A DNA stretch of 64,000 nucleotides, from positions 62,001 through 126,000 of the forward strand of contig NZ_QXEC01000017.1 of NCBI RefSeq assembly GCF_003583405.1. Direction: 5' to 3'. The DNA comes from Micromonospora radicis (GTDB lineage Bacteria > Actinomycetota > Actinomycetes > Mycobacteriales > Micromonosporaceae). The position numbers and the translations under genes were made by a program. Below are positions 11,594 to 23,199 of this stretch, one piece after another. Each line of letters begins with the position of its first letter. Position 1 is the first letter of the stretch. The notes below the pieces were generated by a model. The model did no database searches. It was not told the origin of the DNA and saw nothing but the letters and a program-made list of their open reading frames with translations.

Positions 11594-14500
11594 ATGCCTG
11601 CTCATACCGCCACCCGCCGACTGCTCGCCGGTGCGACCGGCGCCGTCGCCGTCGCCGCCCTCCTGGTCGCCGTCCCGACCACCGCCACCGCCACCACCCC
11701 GCTTGCCGCGCCCGCCGGAGCCGACACCCTCGCCGTGAACGTCGCCAGCGCCTTCGCCGGCGACGACTACTGCCTCGGCGAGTGCTCGGAGATCCTGCCG
11801 CCGGGCCAGAACGGCAACGCCACCCTGGTCGAGATCCTCGGCAACCAGGCCTTCGGCACCCTGCCCCGGCACTCCGCCGACCAACTCGACAGGTACGCGA
11901 ACCTCGTGTACGGCTACGCCGGACTGCGCGAGGAACAGATCGACAACTTCTTCCACGACGCCGCCTTCGGCGTCGCCCCCAACCAGGTCGAACGCGACTA
12001 CTCGCCACGCTCGGACGTACGGATCCTGCGGGACCGGGCCACCGGCATCCCGCACATCACCGGCAGCACCCGGGCCGGCACCATGTACGGCGCCGGTTAC
12101 GCCGGCGCCGAGGACCGGCTGTTCACCATGGACCTGCTGCGCCACGTCGGTCGGGGCACCCTCACCTCGTTCGCCGGGGGCGCACCCGGCAACCGCGACC
12201 TGGAGCAGAGCGTCTGGCGTACCGCCCCGTACACCGAGGCGGACCTGGCCGCCCAGGTGGCGGCGTTGCGGCAGAAGGCCGGCAGCCGCGGCGAACAGCT
12301 CTACGCCGACGTGCAGGAGTACATCGCCGGAGTCAACGCCTACATCCGCACCTGCATGGCGAACCGCAACTGTCCCGGCGAGTACGTGCTCACCGGCCAC
12401 CTCGACGCGATCACCAACGCCGGTGGGCCGAAGCCGTTCGTCATGACCGATCTGATCGCCATCGCCGGGGTGGTCGGCGGCCTGTTCGGCGGCGGAGGCG
12501 GCACCGAGATGCAGTCCGCGCTGGTCCGAATCGCCGCCCGGGCCAAGTACGGACCGGTCGAGGGCGACCGGGTGTGGAACGGCTTCCGGGGGCAGAACGA
12601 CCCGGAGACCGTGCTGACCCTGCACGACGGGCAGAGCTTCCCGTACGGCGACGCCTCCCCCGACGCGCCCAGCGTGGTACTGCCCGACGCCGGCTCGGCC
12701 CGGGTCGAGCCGATCTTCACCGCCGCCACCGGCTCCGCCACCACCGCCGGCACCAACCGCTCCTCCGAACTTGCCGCCGCGCTCTCCGGGCTGACCATCA
12801 CCCCCGCCAACCGGGGCATGTCCAACGCGGCGGTGATCTCCGCCGAGCACTCCGCGACCGGTCACCCGATCGCCGTGTTTGGGCCGCAGACCGGCTACTT
12901 CTCCCCGCAACTGCTGATGGTCCAGGAGTTGCAGGGCCCGGGCATCAGCGCCCGGGGCGCCGCGTTCGCCGGGCTCAACCTGTACGTCCTGCTCGGGCGG
13001 GGCCAGGACTACGCCTGGAGCGCCACCTCGTCCATCCACGACATCACCGACACGTACGCGGTACCGCTCTGCGTGCCCGGCGGTGGCACGCCGACGCTGG
13101 CCAGCAACCACTACCTGTTCCGCGGTCAGTGCCTGGCGATGGAGGAGCTGTCCCACGTCAACCGGTGGAACCCCACCGTCGCCGACAGCACCCCGGCCGG
13201 GTCGTACAAGCTGGTCGCCTGGCGGACCAAGCTGGGCCTGGTGGCCTGGCGCGGCACCGTCGGCGGCGCCCCGCACGCCTTCACCCAGCTGCGCTCCACC
13301 TACGGACGGGAGGCCGACTCGGCGATCGGCTTCCAGATGTTCAACGACCCGACCCAGATGGGCACCGCCGAGGCGTTCCTCAACTCGGCGCACCACGTCG
13401 AGTACGCCTTCAACTGGTTCTACGTGAACTCCACCCAGGCCGGGTACTTCAACTCCGGACTCAACCCGGTACGCGCCGCCGGCAGCAACCCGAACCTGCC
13501 GATGCGCGCCGATCGCGCCTACGAGTGGCAGGACTTCGACCCGGACGCCCGCACCGCCCGGTACGCGCCACGCTCCGCCCACCCGCAGTCGATCGACCAG
13601 GACTACTACATCAGCTGGAACAACAAGCAGGCCAAGGACTTCGGGGCGGCCGACGGCAACTTCAGCTTCGGCGCCGTACACCGGGGTGACCTGCTGGACA
13701 AGCCGGTGAAGGCGGCCATCGCGGCGGGCCACAAGTTCGACCGAGGCTCGCTGACCGAGTTGGTGCAGCGGGCCGGGCTGACCGACCTGCGCGGCGCGGA
13801 GGTGCTCGACGAGCTGATCCGGGTGCTGGAGAGCCAGCCGATCACCGACACCGCCGTCGCGGCCGAGATCAGCCGGCTGAGGGCGTGGCGGCAGGCCGGG
13901 GCGCTGCGGGTGGAGACCGCCAAGGGCAGCAAGGTGTACCAGCACGCCGAGGCGATCCGTACCTTCGACGCCTGGTGGCCGCTGCTGGTCCGGGGGATGT
14001 TCCGGGACCCGCTCGGCCCCGACCTCTACCAGTCGCTGATCAACACCCTTCAGGTCAACGAGTCCCCCTCCGGCCTGCAACAGGGTGACGTGTCGAACCT
14101 GCCGTCCTCGGCCAACGGGGCACAGACGCACAAGGGCTCCGCGTTCCAGTACGGCTGGTGGGGTTACGTCGACAAGGACCTGCGGTCGGTTCTCGGTGCC
14201 CCGGTCGCCGGTGGCCCCGGGCGTACCTTCTGCGGCAACGGCAACCTGGGTGCGTGCCGGCAGATCCTGCTGGACACCCTGCGCACGGCGGCGGCCACCC
14301 CGGTCACCACCACCTACCCGGGCGACGCCAGCTGTGCGGCCGGTGACCAGTGGTGCGCCGACGCGATCATCCAGTCGCCGCTGGGCGGCATCAAGCACGC
14401 CACCATCGCCTGGCAGAACCGCCCCACCTACCAGCAGGTGGTCTCGTTCCCGGCCCGACGCGGCGACGACCTGACCAACCTGGCCGCCGGGCGACCGGTG

Positions 14501-14857
14501 ACCGCCTCCAGCAGCCAACTCGGCAACGGCGCCGCCCGCGCCGTCGACGGGAACCTGGATACCCGCTGGGCCAGTTCCTGGTCCGACAACCAGTGGATCA
14601 GGGTCGACCTGGGCAGCGTCCGGCAGGTGGGCCGGGTGGTGCTGGCCTGGGAGGCGGCGTACGCCCGGTCGTACCGGATCGAGGTCTCCACCGACGGGAA
14701 CAACTGGCGGCAGGTCCGCTCGACCACCGCGGGCGACGGCGGCACCGACGTGCTCGCCTTCGGCCCGGAGCAGGCCCGCTACGTCCGGATGTACGGCCTG
14801 ACCCGCGGCAGCTCCTACGGCTTCTCGCTCTGGGAACTGTCCGTGTACGCGCACTGA
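11594..14857 (+). CDS. Secreted penicillin acylase family protein with C-terminal F5/8 type C domain
   Basis: This is an N-terminal-nucleophile hydrolase of the penicillin/AHL acylase family, which cleaves amide bonds of acylated substrates. The product is 1087 residues with a signal peptide at 1-35. The alpha-chain region carries RDRATGIPHI and YGAGYAGAEDRLF. The predicted autoprocessing site and nucleophile is Ser410 in NRGMSNAAVIS, followed by the usual GHPIAVFGPQ. The last 140 residues form a discoidin/CBM32-like domain (LAAGRPVTASSSQLGNG...DTRWASSW). ATG 11594 is preferred over 11567 because GAGGA lies 5 bases upstream. Beta-lactam, acyl-homoserine lactone and lipopeptide amides are all possible substrates. 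Confidence 0.88.
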   Translation: MPAHTATRRLLAGATGAVAVAALLVAVPTTATATTPLAAPAGADTLAVNVASAFAGDDYCLGECSEILPPGQNGNATLVEILGNQAFGTLPRHSADQLDRYANLVYGYAGLREEQIDNFFHDAAFGVAPNQVERDYSPRSDVRILRDRATGIPHITGSTRAGTMYGAGYAGAEDRLFTMDLLRHVGRGTLTSFAGGAPGNRDLEQSVWRTAPYTEADLAAQVAALRQKAGSRGEQLYADVQEYIAGVNAYIRTCMANRNCPGEYVLTGHLDAITNAGGPKPFVMTDLIAIAGVVGGLFGGGGGTEMQSALVRIAARAKYGPVEGDRVWNGFRGQNDPETVLTLHDGQSFPYGDASPDAPSVVLPDAGSARVEPIFTAATGSATTAGTNRSSELAAALSGLTITPANRGMSNAAVISAEHSATGHPIAVFGPQTGYFSPQLLMVQELQGPGISARGAAFAGLNLYVLLGRGQDYAWSATSSIHDITDTYAVPLCVPGGGTPTLASNHYLFRGQCLAMEELSHVNRWNPTVADSTPAGSYKLVAWRTKLGLVAWRGTVGGAPHAFTQLRSTYGREADSAIGFQMFNDPTQMGTAEAFLNSAHHVEYAFNWFYVNSTQAGYFNSGLNPVRAAGSNPNLPMRADRAYEWQDFDPDARTARYAPRSAHPQSIDQDYYISWNNKQAKDFGAADGNFSFGAVHRGDLLDKPVKAAIAAGHKFDRGSLTELVQRAGLTDLRGAEVLDELIRVLESQPITDTAVAAEISRLRAWRQAGALRVETAKGSKVYQHAEAIRTFDAWWPLLVRGMFRDPLGPDLYQSLINTLQVNESPSGLQQGDVSNLPSSANGAQTHKGSAFQYGWWGYVDKDLRSVLGAPVAGGPGRTFCGNGNLGACRQILLDTLRTAAATPVTTTYPGDASCAAGDQWCADAIIQSPLGGIKHATIAWQNRPTYQQVVSFPARRGDDLTNLAAGRPVTASSSQLGNGAARAVDGNLDTRWASSWSDNQWIRVDLGSVRQVGRVVLAWEAAYARSYRIEVSTDGNNWRQVRSTTAGDGGTDVLAFGPEQARYVRMYGLTRGSSYGFSLWELSVYAH

Positions 14858-14864
14858 GGACGGC

Positions 14865-14899
14865 CGGTCGTGGCCGGGGTGACGCCCCGGCCACGACCG
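14865..14899. terminator. Bidirectional stem-loop terminator
   Basis: The arms CGGTCGTGGCCGGGG (14865-14879) and CCCCGGCCACGACCG (14885-14899) pair perfectly over 15 bp around a 5-base loop. The hairpin lies between the convergent acylase and Rieske genes. There is no U-tract, as is common in actinobacteria. Confidence 0.8.
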
Positions 14900-14921
14900 T
14901 CGACCGCACGGGCCGGGCGAC

Positions 14922-15398
14922 TCAGGCCAGGGAGATCTGGTCGCCTTCGACCTTGACGTCCTTGGTCGCCAGTGGCGCCGGAGACGGGCCGGACCGCACC
15001 GAGCCGTCCTCGATGGAGAACCGGCTCTGGTGGCAGACGCAGTTGATCGTGCCGCCCTCGATGGTCGACACGTTGCACCCCTGGTGCGGGCACTTCGGGT
15101 CGAAGCCGCGGAACTCCCCCGCCGACGGCTGCGTGATCACGATCCCCTGGGCCGCCAGAATGGCACCGCCGCCGACCGGGATGTCGCTGGTACGGGCCAG
15201 GGACTGGCTGCCCTGCCGGTCGCCGCCACCGGCGTCGCCGGTGTTCGTCACCGCCGGCCCCGGGCTGGTCGGCACGGCACCGTTGTCGTCACCGCCGCCG
15301 CAGGCGGACAGCGCCACCGCCGCGCCGGCCGCCCCCGCACCGGCCAGCAACGCCCGCCGCGTCCGCACCGGCCCCGCCGCCACCTGGTCGTCAGTCAT
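14922..15398 (-). CDS. Rieske [2Fe-2S] lipoprotein
   Basis: The product is 158 residues. A twin-arginine-like leader (RTRRALLAG) ends in a lipobox ALSAC with Cys33, so the protein is probably exported folded and lipid-anchored. The Rieske cluster ligands are Cys103/His105 in CPHQGC and Cys120/His123 in CVCHQS; Cys108 and Cys122 would form the stabilising disulfide. A low-complexity Gly/Asp/Ser linker separates anchor and domain. It is an electron-transfer protein; its partner is not evident from neighbours. It is monocistronic between the terminator and a 241-base promoter region. Confidence 0.9.
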   Translation of the reverse strand: MTDDQVAAGPVRTRRALLAGAGAAGAAVALSACGGGDDNGAVPTSPGPAVTNTGDAGGGDRQGSQSLARTSDIPVGGGAILAAQGIVITQPSAGEFRGFDPKCPHQGCNVSTIEGGTINCVCHQSRFSIEDGSVRSGPSPAPLATKDVKVEGDQISLA

Positions 15399-15639
15399 CT
15401 CACGCCCTCCTCGGTACCACCGTGCATGATCCGCGGCTACGTTTCCCCAACCCGGACCACTCTGCCCCGCGGTTCACCCGATCGACCACCCGAAGGGCCA
15501 CCCGCACCGATGTCACCGCATTCTCACAGCGGTGGCACCGCCCGTTCACAGCGGCAACCCGCCCTTGCGGCGCACCAGCTGGTGGCGCCGCCGTTCCACC
15601 TCGGCGGGTACCGGTGCGGTGCGCGCCGCCGGGGTGAGG

Positions 15640-18579
<2,940 letters not shown>

Positions 18580-18898
18580 GGTCCGTGTACTCCCGGGTGA
18601 GAATGACGAGGAAGATCTGTCCGCGTTTGGGATGAACCCAGCGGTTGTGCCAGCGCGGAGAGTGCGCCTCGGCAACTGTAGACCCGACCTACGACAACTT
18701 CCCCCCGCCACACATTCCCCCACCCCCACCCACCCCGTCCCACCCCCTCGGCCCTTGCCGCACACCCCGCCCCCGCCTCGTGGATCTTGCAGTTTGGGTC
18801 TGGACATAACGGAGCAAAAACGTCATTACGGCGACCGAAGCTGCAAGATCGACGGCGCGGTAGGGAGCGGCGGGGGTAGGCGGGGTGGGCGGGGTGGG
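18580..18898. other. Intergenic region between uvrA and rsgA with C-rich tract
   Basis: This stretch holds the uvrA promoter side, then a C-rich low-complexity tract on the plus strand (about 18700-18780). The inverted repeat described separately follows, then G-rich sequence up to the rsgA stop. No coding sequence is supported. Confidence 0.5.
18783..18850. repeat. 18-bp imperfect inverted repeat
   Basis: GATCTTGCAGTTTGGGTC (18783-18800) pairs with the reverse complement of 18833-18850 at 16 of 18 positions. The outer ten bases, GATCTTGCAG/CTGCAAGATC, are perfect. The 32-base spacer contains AT-rich TGGACATAAC and CAAAAACGTC. It resembles a small palindromic intergenic repeat element. It is not the same sequence as the element at 8003-8050. 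Confidence 0.75.
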
Positions 18899-19912
18899 TT
18901 ACGGGCGGTGGGGGTGGCGGGTGGTGCGGCGGTGGGTTTCGTGGGCGATCTCGCGGTGCAGGCGGCGCCAGTTCCGCCAGCGCCGGGTGGACAGGTCACC
19001 GGACTCCAGAGCGGCCCGCACGGCGCAACCCGGTTCGGCCTCGTGGCCGCAGTCGCCGTACCGGCAGTCCAGGGCGAGATCGGCGATGTCACCGAAGGCT
19101 CGGTCTAGGCCGGCCGTGCCGTCGAGCAGGCCGACCGCCCGTACGCCCGGGGTGTCCAGCACGGCGCCGCCACCGGGCAGCGGAACCAGCGCGCGCCAGG
19201 TGGTGGTGTGCCGACCCTTGCCGTCGACCCGCCGGATCGACTGGGTCGGCATGACCAACGCCCCGGCCAACGCGTTGACCAGGCTCGACTTGCCGGCGCC
19301 GGAGGGACCCAGCAGACCGAGGGTGTGGCCGGGGGCCACCTCGGCGCGCAACGACGCCAGGCCGGCACCCGTCTCGACGCTCACCGGCAGCACCGGCACC
19401 TCGGGCGCGACGGCGGCGAGCTGGCGCGCCACCGCCGCCGGGTCGGGCGTCAGGTCGGTCTTGGTGAGCACCACCAGCGGCCGGGCGCCGGACTCGTGGA
19501 CCAACGAGAGCAACCGCTCGACGCGGGCAGGGTCCGGCGCGGGATGGACCGGCTCGACCACGGCGGCGGTGTCCAGGTTGGCGGCGAGCAGTTGGCCGGC
19601 GGCGTCCTTGCCGGCGGTGCGCCGGATCAGGGCGGTACGCCGGGGCAGCACCGCCTCCACCGTCACCCGCGCGTCGGGCCAGGTGCCGAGCAGCACCCAG
19701 TCGCCGACGCCGGGCAGCCGGGTGGCGTCACCGGCCGCGGCGGCGAGCACGTTCCCGCCGCAGGAGGCGCGCACCGGCCCGTCCTCGGTCAGTACGGTGC
19801 AGACGCCGCGGTCGACCCGGGCAACCCGGCCCGGGCGGTGGTGGGCGTGGATACGACTCAGGTGTGCCGCCCGGTCGGTGTCCCAGCCCAGGGCGGTCAG
19901 GTTATTCTTCAA
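18899..19912 (-). CDS. rsgA: Ribosome small-subunit-dependent GTPase A
   Basis: RsgA is a late 30S-subunit assembly GTPase. The 337-residue product shows the circularly permuted G-domain order typical of the family: TKTDL (G4), then GPSGAGKSSL (G1), then DTPG (G3). A C-terminal zinc site follows (CRYGDCGHEAEPGC, with flanking His). An N-terminal OB-fold precedes it. The apparent start is TTG at 19912 with GAGGAG only 2 bases upstream, an unusually tight spacing; no better start is visible nearby. Confidence 0.92.
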   Translation of the reverse strand: MKNNLTALGWDTDRAAHLSRIHAHHRPGRVARVDRGVCTVLTEDGPVRASCGGNVLAAAAGDATRLPGVGDWVLLGTWPDARVTVEAVLPRRTALIRRTAGKDAAGQLLAANLDTAAVVEPVHPAPDPARVERLLSLVHESGARPLVVLTKTDLTPDPAAVARQLAAVAPEVPVLPVSVETGAGLASLRAEVAPGHTLGLLGPSGAGKSSLVNALAGALVMPTQSIRRVDGKGRHTTTWRALVPLPGGGAVLDTPGVRAVGLLDGTAGLDRAFGDIADLALDCRYGDCGHEAEPGCAVRAALESGDLSTRRWRNWRRLHREIAHETHRRTTRHPHRP

Positions 19913-20087
19913 GGCTCCTCGTTCAGGTCGGTGCGGGTGTTACGGACGAGCGGTGACCGGCATGACGACCACCTCCTCCGTTCCGGCGCCGCGAACCGTT
20001 TCAACGGTAGGAGGCGTGGTGCTCGCACCGGAAGCGATTTCCCCGGCGACGCGGTCGGCGCCGGACGGCTAGGGTCGGGTGGTGACC

Positions 20088-20252
20088 ATGGATCCGCTGT
20101 TGCCCACGGACGACGTGGTCGAGCGGACGCACGTCCTGGCCCGGACCGCCGCGGCCCACCCCCGACGCTCGGTCGCGGCGCAGTCGGACCACCTGCGCCG
20201 CCGGGCCGACCGGTTCGCCGAGGTGGTCGCGGTGATGCCGGTGCCGGCCTGA
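20088..20252 (+). CDS. Small hypothetical protein (54 aa)
   Basis: An ATG at 20088, preceded by GGTGGTG, opens a 54-residue frame (MDPLLPTDDVVERTHVLART...). It is acidic at the N-terminus, then has an Arg/Ala-rich amphipathic helix. It ends 71 bases before the metallo-hydrolase gene on the same strand. Codon use fits the genome, with nearly all third positions G/C. No family is recognised. An alternative GTG at 20082 adds two residues. Confidence 0.5.
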   Translation: MDPLLPTDDVVERTHVLARTAAAHPRRSVAAQSDHLRRRADRFAEVVAVMPVPA

Positions 20253-20323
20253 GCCCCGGTTCCACCCAGCCCGTCAGCCCTGACGGTCAGCTGACCCGCC
20301 CACCCGAATGGATCTAGCCAGAA

Positions 20324-20977
20324 ATGACCTACAGCGGAGAAGTCACCCCCGGCGGCACCCCGGCGGTACGCGAACTCGAGCGGCTGACCATCACCAAGGT
20401 CTCGGTCGGCCCGATGGACAACAACGCGTACCTGCTGCGTTGCCGCGGCACCGGTGAGCAGGTGTTGATCGACGCGGCCAACGAGGCACCCCGCCTGTTG
20501 GAGCTGGTCGGCGACGCCGGACTGAGCGCGGTGGTGACCACTCACCGGCACATGGACCACTGGGTGGGGCTGGCGGAGGTGGTGGCCAAGACCGGCGCCC
20601 GTGCGCTGGTACACGCCGACGACGCGGCCGGGCTACCGATCGAGGCGGCGACCCTCGCCGACGGCGACACCGTGCCGGTCGGCGACTGCGCGCTGGAGGT
20701 CATCCACATCAAGGGGCACACCCCGGGTTCGGTGGCGCTGCTCTACCGCGACCCCACCGGCGTCCCGCACCTGTTCACCGGGGACAGCCTCTTCCCCGGC
20801 GGGGTGGGCAACACGGACCGGGATCCGGAACGCTTCGCCGCGCTGATCGACGACGTGGAGCACAAGTTGTTCGACCGGCTGCCCGACCAGACCTGGTTCT
20901 ATCCGGGGCACGGTCGGGACTCGACGCTCGGCGCGGAACGTCCGCAGCTCGCCGAGTGGCGCGCCCGGGGCTGGTGA
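20324..20977 (+). CDS. MBL-fold metallo-hydrolase
   Basis: This 217-residue metallo-beta-lactamase-fold hydrolase resembles glyoxalase II. The metal-binding motif HRHMDH is at residues 74-79. Further family signatures are GHTPGS near 131, TGDSLFPGG near 148 and the late YPGHG. It is likely a cytoplasmic thioester or ester hydrolase; the true substrate cannot be told. Genes of this type often lie near uvrA in actinomycetes. The start ATG follows AGCGGAG-type sequence loosely. Confidence 0.88.
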   Translation: MTYSGEVTPGGTPAVRELERLTITKVSVGPMDNNAYLLRCRGTGEQVLIDAANEAPRLLELVGDAGLSAVVTTHRHMDHWVGLAEVVAKTGARALVHADDAAGLPIEAATLADGDTVPVGDCALEVIHIKGHTPGSVALLYRDPTGVPHLFTGDSLFPGGVGNTDRDPERFAALIDDVEHKLFDRLPDQTWFYPGHGRDSTLGAERPQLAEWRARGW

Positions 20978-20995
20978 CCGGTCCGGTGGCGGGGG

Positions 20996-21604
20996 TCAGT
21001 CGGTGATCTTGCGGAGCCGGCGCCGGGTGCCGAGCAGTACCGCCGCGGCCACCAGCAGCCCCCCGACCATCGTGAACGGCAGCGGACTGGCGCCCGCCGG
21101 GAGCAGTCCGGCCACCGACCGGGACGCGGTACCCGCCACCAGGTAGAGCCCGGCCCAGGCGGCCGCGCCGAGGGCCGCGAAGCAGAGGAACCGCCGGTAC
21201 GACATGTGCAGCCCGCCCGCGGCCAGCGGCAGCAACGCGTTGAACACCGGCAGGAAGGGTGCCACCAGCACCAGCCGCCCGCCGTTGCGAAGCAGGATCC
21301 GCTCCGCCGCCACCCAGCGGTCCTCGCCGACCCAGCCACCGAAGCGGCTGTGCCGCAGTTGGTCGCCCCATCGTCGACCGACGAGGAAACTCAGCGACCA
21401 GCCGGCGAGGCAGCCGGTCACCGTGGCGACGAAGGTCGCCACGCCGGTGGTGGGGTTGCCGAGCGCCACGGCGGCGAGCACCACCACGTCGCCGGGGACG
21501 AGCACTCCGAACAGCGGTACCGCGTCGAAGAGCATGACCACGCCGAGTACGCCCATCAGCAGTGCCAGGGGTAGCTCCCCGACCTGGACCAACTGGTCTG
21601 CCAT
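20996..21604 (-). CDS. DedA/SNARE-associated family membrane protein
   Basis: The 202-residue product has several hydrophobic helices. The DedA signatures are present: FGVLVPGDVVVLAAVALG early, and FLPVFNALLPLAAGG in the centre. DedA proteins are thought to act as lipid-carrier scramblases, for example for undecaprenyl phosphate or phospholipid. The start ATG at 21604 is chosen because the longer upstream extension is charged and non-conserved. It is convergent with the MBL gene and divergent from the cold-shock gene. Confidence 0.85.
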   Translation of the reverse strand: MADQLVQVGELPLALLMGVLGVVMLFDAVPLFGVLVPGDVVVLAAVALGNPTTGVATFVATVTGCLAGWSLSFLVGRRWGDQLRHSRFGGWVGEDRWVAAERILLRNGGRLVLVAPFLPVFNALLPLAAGGLHMSYRRFLCFAALGAAAWAGLYLVAGTASRSVAGLLPAGASPLPFTMVGGLLVAAAVLLGTRRRLRKITD

Positions 21605-21847
21605 GCCCTGTACGCTAGGCCCTGATCGCAGCCGGGGGCATCGGGTTACCACCCGACGTTTTCCGCGGCGGCCTCCGGGGGATCCCTGATCGTCCCTCCG
21701 ACCCGGGGTGTAGGCAGTTCCGCCAGTACTTGGCGCGCTTCGCCCGGCAAACGCGCTTTCCACCGGTTAACCTCTGGAAGGTATCGGGCGATCGGCGGCC
21801 ATGGAGGCGGCGGTCGCCCGCCTGGAACAGGGAGAGAGAAAAGGCAC

Positions 21848-22051
21848 ATGGCAACCGGCACCGTGAAGTGGTTCAACTCGGAAAAGGGCTTCGGTTTCAT
21901 CGAGCAGGACGGCGGCGGGCCCGACGTCTTCGTGCACTACTCGGCGATCGCGAGCAGTGGCTACCGGGAGCTGACTGAGGGGCAGAAGGTCGAGTTCGAC
22001 GTGACGCAGGGGCAGAAGGGTCCGCAGGCGGACAACGTCCGTTCGATGTGA
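21848..22051 (+). CDS. cspA: Cold-shock protein (CspA family)
   Basis: This 67-residue single cold-shock domain has RNP1 KGFGFI (13-18) and RNP2 VFVHYS (27-32). It is a nucleic-acid chaperone acting in the cytoplasm. GGGAGAGAAAAGGC precedes the ATG and gives a good Shine-Dalgarno. The upstream leader, from 21605, is about 240 bases. Part of it may be a long 5' UTR of the sort that regulates csp genes. A strong terminator follows directly. Confidence 0.95.
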   Translation: MATGTVKWFNSEKGFGFIEQDGGGPDVFVHYSAIASSGYRELTEGQKVEFDVTQGQKGPQADNVRSM

Positions 22052-22058
22052 CGGTGCC

Positions 22059-22088
22059 GGTGGCGGCGGCCGGTTGGCCGCCGCCACC
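22059..22088 (+). terminator. Terminator hairpin of the cold-shock gene
   Basis: GGTGGCGGCGGCC (22059-22071), loop GGTT, and GGCCGCCGCCACC (22076-22088) form a perfect 13-bp stem. It begins 7 bases after the csp stop codon. Confidence 0.85.
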
Positions 22089-22124
22089 CGTGGCCCGGCG
22101 GTCCAGCCGCCACCCGTGGCCCGG
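22080..22124. repeat. 19-bp direct repeat
   Basis: GCCGCCACCCGTGGCCCGG occurs at 22080-22098 and again at 22106-22124. The first copy includes part of the right arm of the csp terminator. It looks like a local duplication. Confidence 0.75.
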
Positions 22125-22151
22125 TTCAACTGTCACCTGCAACGTCGGCGG

Positions 22152-23051
22152 TCAGGCCGCCAGTCGCCGGCCCAGCTCCTGCACCACCTGCTGGGCGACG
22201 GTGGGTGGGATAGCGGCGGCGATCTCCTGCGGCGTGAGTCCGGCGAGCACCCCGCTCACGATCGCCTGTTCGTCGGTGAAGTCACGGTTGAGCAGCGAGT
22301 CCATCGCCGTCTGGAGTGCGGTGAGCTGCGAACCGATGCTCCGCAGCGTCGGGTGGTTCACCTTGAACTTCGGGTCGGTGTGGTCCTCACCCATGGCCAT
22401 CCGGGTGTAGGTCTGCCCGACCGGGTTACGCCCGTCCAGGACCGTCAGGTTGCGGTGCACGGTCTTGAGCCAGTTGTGCTCCTCGGGTGTCATGTCGTTC
22501 TCCTCCGGCTTCTGGGTCGTGATGAGACCGATGCTGGTCAGGTAGCGACGGAACAACGGTGTCTGGTCGCGGTTCGCCTTGATCGAGTCGCGGAAGAAAC
22601 TGAAGTGGGTGTGCCACAGGTGGGAGCGGTCGCCGGTGTTCCGCCGACCGAGTCGGTCCCACCGCCGGACGACCTTGCCGTCCGGCGAGTAGATGATCTC
22701 CCGGATGTCCCGGGTGTCCGCCGCGTTGGCCTGGCACTGCTGGACGCACCAGGTCGAGAAGCTGAACAGGTCGTGGCTCCGACCGCCACTGCCGACCCGG
22801 AACATGCCCACGTCCAGTGCCGCCGCGTCGAGGGTCAGGCCGTTGCGATCCCGCGACGACTCGACCACCGAGTAGTCGTTGGTCACCACCCGGTCGGATC
22901 CACAGTGGTATCCGCCGCGGTGGTTGGCATCGCCGACGATGCCCACCTCGTTGGGTTCGAGATCCTCGTCGCGTACCCGGTTGGGATCGCGGTTGAGGTG
23001 TTGGAGCAGCAGGGAGCGGACGGCCATCAGGTTTGCCGGTGCCCGCGTCAT
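22152..23051 (-). CDS. Uncharacterised protein with possible M15-like peptidase N-terminal half
   Basis: The product is 299 residues; the start ATG at 23051 has AAGGGGGA upstream. The N-terminal half contains GGYHCGSD (His49), SSRDRNGL...AALDVG (Asp80) and HLWHTHFSFF (His147, His149). This spacing recalls the zinc ligands of phage-type M15 peptidoglycan peptidases, but the resemblance is by eye only. The C-terminal half is helical, with a short repeat-like tail ending in QQVVQELGRR. It has no signal peptide. Proteins of this look occur near phage-derived endolysin modules, but no other phage gene is present here. Confidence 0.55.
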   Translation of the reverse strand: MTRAPANLMAVRSLLLQHLNRDPNRVRDEDLEPNEVGIVGDANHRGGYHCGSDRVVTNDYSVVESSRDRNGLTLDAAALDVGMFRVGSGGRSHDLFSFSTWCVQQCQANAADTRDIREIIYSPDGKVVRRWDRLGRRNTGDRSHLWHTHFSFFRDSIKANRDQTPLFRRYLTSIGLITTQKPEENDMTPEEHNWLKTVHRNLTVLDGRNPVGQTYTRMAMGEDHTDPKFKVNHPTLRSIGSQLTALQTAMDSLLNRDFTDEQAIVSGVLAGLTPQEIAAAIPPTVAQQVVQELGRRLAA

Positions 23052-23199
23052 GGGTTCCCCCTTCACGGTCTCGTCGGGAGCCGGGCACGACGGTGACACC
23101 GCGTCACGCGGCGGGAAGCTTCACAGGCGGGCCCGACTATCAGCTGCACGGCGCCGGGCGTAGCACCACCATAGCCCGACCACCGAACAAATGCCCAGC

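Noticed and set aside
10118..14854. A 1578-codon open frame on the minus strand across the whole acylase gene
   Set aside because: It is an antisense shadow produced by extreme GC at third positions. Only its last 444 codons, after the signal-peptide start, resemble a real protein.
18580..18660. SOS (LexA) box upstream of uvrA
   Set aside because: I looked for GAAC-N4-GTTC and close variants upstream of uvrA and uvrB and found none.
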